Shown here: piece after piece, positions 23,854 to 30,378 of the stretch
How the letters are laid out: each line of letters opens with the position of its first letter
Numbering within the stretch: the stretch's first letter is position 1
Assembly (NCBI GenBank): GCA_048550035.1
Contig: JBLYYQ010000063.1
Coordinates: forward strand, 1-30,378
Direction of reading: 5' to 3'
DNA: 30,378 bases
Origin: JBLYYQ01 sp048550035
GTDB lineage: Bacteria; Nitrospinota_A; UBA7883; JBLYYQ01
Notes under the pieces: model-generated
Seen by the model: the letters and a program-made list of their open reading frames with translations, nothing else
Database searches by the model: none
Told to the model about the DNA's origin: nothing
Made by a program: the position numbers and the translations under genes

Positions 23854-24825
23854 GTGGCAATCGATTTAGCTGTAGAGAGCATTAGTAGCTTAAGAGAGGT
23901 TGCCGGTGCGAATAATAGTAACTTCAAGCAGATTGAACAGCTATTTGATTTAAGCATTGTTACTCGCAATGGGAATATTCATATAATAGGTGAGGATAAA
24001 CTCTCCAATGAACAGGTTCGCTCATTATTAGAAGAGCTACTTTTATTAGTTGAAGAAGATCTAGATTTTGACCTAGCTAACATTAGCCATATTATAAACA
24101 TGTTCTATTATAATCCTACAAAGAGAGTTAGAGATATATTGTCAGCCGAGCTAAGTATTATTGTTGGGAAGAAGCAGATAGTTCCTCGCTCATTAAAGCA
24201 GCAAGACTATATAATGGCGATTCGAAATTTTGGACTATCGATTGCAATAGGACCGGCAGGGACCGGCAAGACATATATTGCAATTGCAGAGGGACTCTTA
24301 TCTTTGATGAACAAAGAGGTCTCCAAGATTGTATTAGCTAGACCTGTGGTTGAAGCAGGAGAGCGTCTAGGCTTCTTACCTGGCACATTAGAAGAGAAGA
24401 TTGATCCATATCTTCGTCCATTGTACGATGCCCTTTTTGATATTCTAGGCTATGATAAGGCCAACGGTATAATCGAGCGGAATCAGATCGAGATCGCCCC
24501 ACTTGCTTATATGCGAGGCCGAACATTTGATGATTCGTTTATGATCTTAGACGAGGCTCAGAATGCAACAAAGAAACAGATGAAGCTCTTTTTAACTAGA
24601 TTAGGGAGTAATTCCAAAGTAGCGATTACTGGTGATATAACACAGATTGATCTAGAGAAGGTATCTGATTCAGGGCTGATTCATATTAGAGATGTTCTAA
24701 GAAACCAGAAGCAGATCCGATTTGTAGAGTTTACAGATAAAGATGTTGTTCGCCATCCGCTAGTGAAAACTATCATTCAAGCGTATGACGATTATGACAA
24801 CAGACAGACAGGCTGTCAGGAATAA
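23854..24825 (+). CDS. phoH: PhoH-like ATPase
   Basis: Cytosolic ATPase of the PhoH family, often linked to RNA metabolism. In 323 residues the N-terminal RNA-binding-like part (about 1-110) is followed by Walker A GPAGTGKT (133-140), ARPVVEAGERLGFLPG and the Walker B region MILDEAQNAT, then AITGDITQIDL. All nucleotide-binding residues are present. The start is GTG with no obvious ribosome site. The stop is 4 bp before the next ATG. Neighbourhood phoH / 7TM-HD / ybeY is a widely conserved arrangement. Confidence 0.94.
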   Translation: MAIDLAVESISSLREVAGANNSNFKQIEQLFDLSIVTRNGNIHIIGEDKLSNEQVRSLLEELLLLVEEDLDFDLANISHIINMFYYNPTKRVRDILSAELSIIVGKKQIVPRSLKQQDYIMAIRNFGLSIAIGPAGTGKTYIAIAEGLLSLMNKEVSKIVLARPVVEAGERLGFLPGTLEEKIDPYLRPLYDALFDILGYDKANGIIERNQIEIAPLAYMRGRTFDDSFMILDEAQNATKKQMKLFLTRLGSNSKVAITGDITQIDLEKVSDSGLIHIRDVLRNQKQIRFVEFTDKDVVRHPLVKTIIQAYDDYDNRQTGCQE

Positions 24826-24829
24826 CTCT

Positions 24830-27214
24830 ATGTCTAGCAAGAAGAAGATTATTAACTCTGACTCGCTTCAAAAAAAAGATGAGACAATATTCAAAAAGAA
24901 AATTTCACCATTCTTAGCATTACAAGAGGTTGCACCTGCAGGGCTTCTAAGACAGATTGATTATTATGTTGTTGGATTGATTGGGGCAACAGCCCTATTT
25001 CTTGCATTATTGATGGTCCCTCTAGTTAGCAATAAGTTTGAAGTTTATCAAGAAGGTTCAATTGCACCTCATACAGTCAAGATCTACGAAGAACTTCTGG
25101 TCGAAGATGTAGCGTCAACCAGCCAGAATAGGGAAGAAGCAAAAGATCGTGTGATTGATGTTTATGACCTTGATTTAAATATTGAGCAAAACAAGTTAGC
25201 AAATGCGATGAACGCATTCGACATAATGACTCAAGGATATGCTACCTATAGTGGTGACGAGTATCGAAGATCTATTGGATATTTTAACCGTAATTTGAAG
25301 TTTAAAAAGCAGACCGATGCTGATATTAAGAAGGTAAAAGAGTTTGAAGCGACAGACGGCTTCAAAACACTTGAGACTGAATTTGTTAAGATGTTTAAGG
25401 TAGAATTCGAAGCTAGTGAGCTTGAATTATTAAGGAAGTATCACTATGCACCACTTATTTTAGATAGAGTTGCAAAGGTTGCAAGCCAAGTTTTAAGCCA
25501 TGGTATTATCAGTGGGAAAGAGCAGCTCTCAACCTCGACATTAAATGGTATAAAGGTTAGAGTACTTCCATCTCTAGAGGAGCGTCTGCTAAAAAACTTT
25601 GAATCAATATTAGATCTTGATGAGGCGGATGAGCAGATTGAAGTATTGGCAAAAAAAGAGTTTGGCAAGCATAGTGAATTATTAAAAATTGTAATACTTT
25701 TGGTTGATAAGTTAATAGAACCGAACCTATCATTTAACGCATCTGAGACTAATCAACGGAAAGAGGAGGCATCAACAGAAGAAAAGCCGGTCTATTTCAA
25801 ATTTAGGCAAGGCGAGGTAATTGTTCGGGCAGGCGATACTGTAACTGAATCTGTAGAGGCTAAGTTGTTTTCACTTGCAAGTAGTAGTCAAACAAGTAAT
25901 ACCTACTCAAAAGTTGCAGGTCTATTTTTAGTTAGTCTGATGCTTTTGACTTTGGCAACATTAATCATAAGAAAATTCTATGTTGAGATCAAAGAGAGCT
26001 ATAAGTTGCAACTCCTTATGGCGATATTGTTATGTTGGCATCTGACTTTAGCATGGGCGGTTACAAACTATGGGAGTAAGATTTATTATCTAGTGTCAAA
26101 TTTTGGAGTAGAGGAGATTTCATTAGCTACGCCATTTATAGCAGGTCCATTGATAGTATCAATCTTTTTTAACGTTGATATAACAATTTTATTTACAATT
26201 TTCATTGCAGCATTTGTAAGCTTATTGTACAAAGATTTCAACCTGATAACAATTATGACATTTGTAGGTGGAATTTTATCTGCATATAATGCAGGCTCAT
26301 TTCAAAGGCGTCTTGAATTAATTAAGCGTGGGCTGATTATTGCGGTTGTAAATGGATTTTTAGCATTTATGTTTATAATTGCGGTCTACGGGAAAAGCTT
26401 TAGTGAAGGGTGGGATGGGGTGATACTAGTATTTTTAGGTATCGGCTTATCGATTGCATTTGTATCTGTTTTCATACCAATTTTCGAGGCATTTTTTCCT
26501 GTTGTATCTGATATAAAGTTGATCGAGCTTGCTAACCCTGATCATCCAGCGTTGCGAAGATTATTAATGGAGGCTCCTGGCACTTATCATCATTCAATGA
26601 TGGTAAGCTATCTATCAGAAGAGGCAGCAAAATCGATAGAGGCCAATGCATTACTAGCAAGAGCAGGAGCAATGTTTCATGATATAGGCAAGAGTAAGAA
26701 GTCAGAATATTTTGTTGAGAACCAACTAGGCAGATTCAATCCACACGATAAGTTAGCCCCATCAATGAGTGCCTTAATTTTAATTAATCATATTAAAGAA
26801 GGGGTGGAGCTTGCCAAGCAGTACAAGCTGTTACCTCAGATAAAGGTAATGATTCCAGAGCATCATGGGACCCAACTAATAAAATTTTTCTACAATAAGG
26901 CAGTAGTTGAAAATGGAGGCAAAGAGGTAGATAAAGAGCCGTTTAGATATCCAGGTCCAATCCCATCATCGAAAGAATCAGCTTGCGTTGCTATTGCAGA
27001 TGGTGTAGAAGCTGCTGCCAGAGCCTGTGTCGATCCGACTCCAGTTAGATTACGAAAAGTTATTAACGATGTTATTAATGATAAATTTATTCAAGGGCAG
27101 TTAGATAATAGCAATCTAACTCTATCAGATCTAGCAAAGTTAGCAGATGGGCTAGAGCGTGTTTTAACTTCAATTCACCACAACAGGATTCAATACCCAA
27201 CATTAAAAGCTTAA
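24830..27214 (+). CDS. 7TM-HD membrane phosphodiesterase (PgpH/YqfF family)
   Basis: Probably hydrolyses cyclic-di-AMP at the inner membrane. The 794 residues comprise a cytosolic tail, one membrane span (about 45-66), a large extracytoplasmic 7TMR-HDED domain (about 70-360), seven spans (about 365-565) and a cytosolic HD domain. HD residues include His587/His588 (TYHHSMMV), His617-Asp618 (MFHDIGK), His678/His679 (PEHHG) and a later Asp in IADGVEAAAR. ATG 24830 is chosen because AGGA sits 8 nt upstream, right at the phoH stop. A reading from 24785 would overlap phoH by 41 bp and add a low-quality tail. Presence of this family suggests cyclic-di-AMP signalling. Confidence 0.92.
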   Translation: MSSKKKIINSDSLQKKDETIFKKKISPFLALQEVAPAGLLRQIDYYVVGLIGATALFLALLMVPLVSNKFEVYQEGSIAPHTVKIYEELLVEDVASTSQNREEAKDRVIDVYDLDLNIEQNKLANAMNAFDIMTQGYATYSGDEYRRSIGYFNRNLKFKKQTDADIKKVKEFEATDGFKTLETEFVKMFKVEFEASELELLRKYHYAPLILDRVAKVASQVLSHGIISGKEQLSTSTLNGIKVRVLPSLEERLLKNFESILDLDEADEQIEVLAKKEFGKHSELLKIVILLVDKLIEPNLSFNASETNQRKEEASTEEKPVYFKFRQGEVIVRAGDTVTESVEAKLFSLASSSQTSNTYSKVAGLFLVSLMLLTLATLIIRKFYVEIKESYKLQLLMAILLCWHLTLAWAVTNYGSKIYYLVSNFGVEEISLATPFIAGPLIVSIFFNVDITILFTIFIAAFVSLLYKDFNLITIMTFVGGILSAYNAGSFQRRLELIKRGLIIAVVNGFLAFMFIIAVYGKSFSEGWDGVILVFLGIGLSIAFVSVFIPIFEAFFPVVSDIKLIELANPDHPALRRLLMEAPGTYHHSMMVSYLSEEAAKSIEANALLARAGAMFHDIGKSKKSEYFVENQLGRFNPHDKLAPSMSALILINHIKEGVELAKQYKLLPQIKVMIPEHHGTQLIKFFYNKAVVENGGKEVDKEPFRYPGPIPSSKESACVAIADGVEAAARACVDPTPVRLRKVINDVINDKFIQGQLDNSNLTLSDLAKLADGLERVLTSIHHNRIQYPTLKA

Positions 27215-27229
27215 AGTAGGTTTTACTCT

Positions 27230-27706
27230 GTGGATATTTTCATCAGACGAGTAGGTCATGCACCGAAACGTCCATCATTGAAGGAGCTAACGGCAAAGAG
27301 CAAATTTATACTCAAGGTGTTGGAATTAGATAACGTAGAGCTTTCGATTTACATTACTGACGATGACGAAATGAAAAGATTAAATCGAATATACCGAAAT
27401 ATCGATAAGTCAACGAATGTTTTAGCATTTCCATTAGAAGATTTACCCTCTAAGCAAGGCTCTAAAGTAGTCATTTTAGGTGATGTTGTAATCTCATTTG
27501 AGACGGCTAAGCAAGAGGCAAAGAGTGAATCTATTTTGTATAGCGACAAGTTATATCAGTTGATAATTCATGGGATAGTACACCTTGCAGGTTACGATCA
27601 TGAGATAAGTGAAGCTGAGTTCATGCAATCTATGGAGCTAGAAAATAGGTTGTTTGCGAAGGTTAAGGAGAGGTTTAGAAAAAATATTTTCAAGGCTACG
27701 CATTAG
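27230..27706 (+). CDS. ybeY: Endoribonuclease YbeY (rRNA maturation factor)
   Basis: Zinc RNase for 16S rRNA 3' maturation and ribosome quality control. The 158 residues contain STNVLAFPLED (61-71), GDVVIS (85-90) and the metal-binding motif HGIVHLAGYDH (His114, His118, His124), all as in the family. The start is GTG, 15 bp after the 7TM-HD stop, with a weak TAGG. Middle gene of the phoH-ybeY-mutS run. Confidence 0.96.
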   Translation: MDIFIRRVGHAPKRPSLKELTAKSKFILKVLELDNVELSIYITDDDEMKRLNRIYRNIDKSTNVLAFPLEDLPSKQGSKVVILGDVVISFETAKQEAKSESILYSDKLYQLIIHGIVHLAGYDHEISEAEFMQSMELENRLFAKVKERFRKNIFKATH

Positions 27707-27720
27707 TGTAAAATTATAAG

Positions 27721-28227
27721 ATGAAATTCAGAGAAATCCTTTACGCACCATGGCGGATAAAGTATATCAAAGGTAAGAAATCGACTAGATGTACATTTTG
27801 TGACATCTATACAAAGAGAGCTGCTGATATAAAAAACAATGTAGTTTATAGAGGAAGCCATAGTTTTATTCTTCTTAATAGGTACCCTTATAATAGTGGT
27901 CACCTACTAGTTGTGCCGAAGCGTCATATTGATGATTATAGCGAGCTAAAGTTAGCGGAGCTTGAAGAGATATTTCTAATATTACAAGATAGCATAAAAG
28001 CTTTAAAATCGATTATGAGTCCTACCGGCTTTAACATTGGGCTAAATCAGTCATCAGCGGCAGGAGCTGGCATTAGCGAACATCTCCATTTTCATATTGT
28101 ACCTCGCTGGGTAGGTGATTCAAATTTCATGAGTTCGGTTGCAAACTGTAAAGTAGTATCGCAAGACTTGATTCAGTTTAGTAGCGAGCTACGGAAATAT
28201 TTCAGCAAAATCAAAGAGCAAGGCTAG
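27721..28227 (+). CDS. HIT-family nucleotide hydrolase/phosphorylase (AP4A type)
   Basis: A 168-residue HIT protein. The histidine triad is His121-Leu-His123-Phe-His125 in SEHLHFHIVPRW. YAPWRIKYI (8-16) and the zinc-type CTFC (24-27) are typical of the longer bacterial HIT branch related to AP4A phosphorylase. RYPYNSGHLLVVPKRH is the conserved upstream strand. Substrate is probably a dinucleoside polyphosphate or nucleotidyl adduct (family inference). It starts 14 bp after ybeY; mutS follows after 7 bp. Confidence 0.93.
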   Translation: MKFREILYAPWRIKYIKGKKSTRCTFCDIYTKRAADIKNNVVYRGSHSFILLNRYPYNSGHLLVVPKRHIDDYSELKLAELEEIFLILQDSIKALKSIMSPTGFNIGLNQSSAAGAGISEHLHFHIVPRWVGDSNFMSSVANCKVVSQDLIQFSSELRKYFSKIKEQG

Positions 28228-28234
28228 TTAACGA

Positions 28235-30378
28235 ATGTCTAGTAAAAATGTAACATTGATGATGCGCCAGTACAATGAAATCAAACAGAGTCGCCCTGAT
28301 TGCATTCTATTTTTCAGATTAGGGAATTTTTATGAAATGTTTGGCGATGATGCAATTATAGCATCAAAGACACTGAATATAGCACTCACCTCTAGGTCAA
28401 AAGGTGAAGATGCGATCCCTATGTGTGGTGTTCCCTGTCATGCACTCAATAACTATTTACCACGTATGGTTAAGGCAGGGTATAAAGTTGCGATCTGTGA
28501 GCAGGTTGAGGATCCAAAATTGAGCAAAGGTCTGGTTAAACGAGATATTTTGAAGATAGTAACCCCAGGTGCGAACTTAGAAGAATCACTACTAGAACAT
28601 AAATCTAACAATTTTATTTGTGCGGTTTCGATAACTAAAGATGTTATTGGTTTAGCATTAGCAGATCTTTCAACTGGACTATTTCGAACAACAGAATTTC
28701 CGAAAGAAGATTCATGTAAGCTAATAGATGAACTAGAGCGTAGTAATCCGAAGCAGGTTCTAGTTCCATCTAACATCGAGGATGAGAAAGATTTATTTCA
28801 CCTGTTGAAGAGATATAGCTCATCAGCGATTGAAAAGATAGAGTCGTGGCATTTCAGTTTAGAGAATGCGACGGCGAAGATTCTAAACCAATTTAAAATT
28901 TTTTCATTGTCTAGCTTTGGGTTAGATAGTTTGAACTCTGCAACTAGAGCAAGTGGAGGGTTGATCCATTATCTATTGGACACACAAAAAGGAGCACTGT
29001 CGCAGATCAACAAGATCACCGTCATCAACTCACGAGAATATATCTGGCTAGATAGCACAACAGTTCATAATTTAGAGCTAGTTGACAACTCTTTTAGTCA
29101 TAATCAAGGTAGCAAAACTCTCTTTGACATTTTAGATCATACCTCAACTGCGATGGGTGGAAGATTGCTACGAGATTCTATATTAAGACCTCTAGCTGAT
29201 TTATCAGCAATCCAGAGCCGTTTAGATAGCGTTACAATCTTCTATGAAAACTTTAGCCAATCGGAGATAGTAGCGGAGATTTTAGGTAACATTGCAGATT
29301 TGGAACGTGTTGTAGTACGTGTTGCACAGTTTAATGCATCGCCAGCTGATATGTTAACATTAGGAGAATCGTTAGGCTATCTCCCCTCACTCAAAGTTGC
29401 GCTCTCAAAATTTAGTGGCGAAAGTTTTAGTAAGTGGCAATCAAATTGGGAAGATTTTTCATCTCTTACCAGACTAATTAAGTCAGCCATTTCTGATACA
29501 CCGCCTGTACGTGTGGCAGATGGTCAGGCGATTAAAGATAATTTTAATGAAGAACTTGATCGACTACGCTCATTAGCAAGAGATAGTCGTAAAGCGATTA
29601 TCGAGTTAGAATCTAAGGTCAAAGAGGAGACTAATTTAAGTTCGTTAAAGGTCCGTTACAATCGAGCATATGGATATTTTTTTGAAGTAAGCAAGCGTCA
29701 GTCAAGTTCTGTTCCTTCTGATTGGATGTTAAATCAATCGTTATTACATACTGTTCGTTTTGTTAGTGTCGATCTTAAGAAATTGGAGTCTCAAATTTTA
29801 ACAGCAGAAGGAGAATCTATTGAGCTAGAAATAACTCTATTTGAGCAGATACGAGCTAAAGCTGTAGCTGAACTAGAGAAGATTCAATTTATGGCATCAC
29901 TGATTGCAACTGTTGATCTGCACCTTGGATTTGCAATCCTAGCAAAAAAGAGAAACTATTGCCGAGCAGAGGTTAACGATTCATCGATAGTAAAGATAGT
30001 AGATGGGCGTCATCCTCTAATTGAGAACCTGCTACTAGAAGAACAGTTCACGCCAAATGATACTATGTTAGGAAGTTTTGATCGAGAGCTATCAATTATT
30101 ACAGGACCTAACATGTCAGGCAAGTCGACTTACATTCGTCAAGTAGCGCTAATAGTATTGATGACGCATATAGGCTCTTATATTCCAGCTAAAGAAGCTA
30201 CGATCGGGATTGTAGATAGGATATTTACTAGAGTTGGTGCCCATGACATGTTACAAAAGGGGCAATCTACATTCATGGTTGAAATGAGTGAGATGGCAAA
30301 CATTTTAAATAATATGACATCTAAATGTTTGCTGATCTTAGATGAGGTGGGGCGTGGCACTTCGACATTTGATGGGCT
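28235..30378 (+). CDS. mutS: DNA mismatch repair protein MutS (partial, C-terminus beyond window)
   Basis: Recognises mispaired bases. From ATG 28235 the frame runs 714 residues to the window edge; the family is about 860. The mismatch-reading F-x-E is in FFRLGNFYEMF (near residue 25). Connector, lever and clamp domains follow, then Walker A GPNMSGKS (624-631), the GAHDMLQKGQSTFMVEM switch region and Walker B LLILDEVGRGTSTFDG just before the edge. No stop or frameshift is seen. ATG 28235 is 7 bp after the HIT stop. Only the end of the ATPase domain and the C-terminal helix-turn-helix/dimer region are missing. Confidence 0.96.
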   Translation, partial: MSSKNVTLMMRQYNEIKQSRPDCILFFRLGNFYEMFGDDAIIASKTLNIALTSRSKGEDAIPMCGVPCHALNNYLPRMVKAGYKVAICEQVEDPKLSKGLVKRDILKIVTPGANLEESLLEHKSNNFICAVSITKDVIGLALADLSTGLFRTTEFPKEDSCKLIDELERSNPKQVLVPSNIEDEKDLFHLLKRYSSSAIEKIESWHFSLENATAKILNQFKIFSLSSFGLDSLNSATRASGGLIHYLLDTQKGALSQINKITVINSREYIWLDSTTVHNLELVDNSFSHNQGSKTLFDILDHTSTAMGGRLLRDSILRPLADLSAIQSRLDSVTIFYENFSQSEIVAEILGNIADLERVVVRVAQFNASPADMLTLGESLGYLPSLKVALSKFSGESFSKWQSNWEDFSSLTRLIKSAISDTPPVRVADGQAIKDNFNEELDRLRSLARDSRKAIIELESKVKEETNLSSLKVRYNRAYGYFFEVSKRQSSSVPSDWMLNQSLLHTVRFVSVDLKKLESQILTAEGESIELEITLFEQIRAKAVAELEKIQFMASLIATVDLHLGFAILAKKRNYCRAEVNDSSIVKIVDGRHPLIENLLLEEQFTPNDTMLGSFDRELSIITGPNMSGKSTYIRQVALIVLMTHIGSYIPAKEATIGIVDRIFTRVGAHDMLQKGQSTFMVEMSEMANILNNMTSKCLLILDEVGRGTSTFDG

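Noticed and set aside
24785..24829. Earlier start of the 7TM-HD gene inside phoH.
   Set aside because: It would overlap phoH by 41 bp without a ribosome site, while ATG 24830 has AGGA at good spacing right at the phoH stop.
1..30378. CRISPR arrays, insertion sequences, prophage genes or integrase-tRNA attachment sites.
   Set aside because: No regularly spaced repeats, transposase or integrase motifs were found, and both tRNA genes are flanked by ordinary genes without a repeated 3' end that I could see.

Overview
This is an AT-rich (clearly below 45% G+C by eye), densely packed bacterial chromosome segment made mostly of housekeeping genes. No phage, insertion sequence or CRISPR array was seen. 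Several features point to a Gram-negative, Deltaproteobacteria/Desulfobacterota-like lineage: an arabinose-5-phosphate isomerase for Kdo synthesis, the order precorrin-2 dehydrogenase / CcsA-like protein / hemA / hemC, a NAD-linked PyrK-PyrD pair, and the block phoH / 7TM-HD phosphodiesterase / ybeY. The lineage is an inference from gene content and order only. TAA, TAG and TGA all end intact genes, so the standard bacterial code applies.

Left part, minus strand (1-2630): a pyrimidine operon pyrR-pyrB-pyrC, with pyrC cut by the window edge. Its leader has a good promoter, a PyrR-binding-loop-like motif and a hairpin that would hide the pyrR ribosome site.

Plus strand (2632-9794): rpiB, glyA, then a tight run of precorrin-2 dehydrogenase, CcsA-like membrane protein, hemA, hemC, pyrK and pyrD. 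Tetrapyrrole and pyrimidine synthesis are thus on one apparent transcript.

9787-13788: an orphan GspE/PilB-type ATPase whose P-loop lysine is lost (minus), a lone OppD-type ATPase (plus) and kdsD (minus). Both tail-to-tail junctions overlap by 7-8 bp. The divergent gspE/oppD spacer carries two palindromes over a candidate promoter.

13871-16837: aminotransferase, coaD and a second, aspartate-type aminotransferase. Then come a nuclease gene (minus), a double-CDGSH iron-sulfur protein and citrate synthase (plus). Citrate synthase is interrupted by a single in-frame TAA. greA follows, then a DNA methyltransferase-HNH fusion broken by a frameshift.

21136-23632: a receiver-DHp signalling protein without a kinase domain, tRNA-Gln(CUG), a JAMM metalloprotease-like gene, an aldo/keto reductase and tRNA-Arg(UCG).

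23854-30378: phoH, 7TM-HD (cyclic-di-AMP phosphodiesterase-like), ybeY, a HIT protein and mutS (cut by the right edge). They lie behind a good sigma-70-type promoter and a strongly structured spacer. No gene-free stretch exceeds 300 bases.
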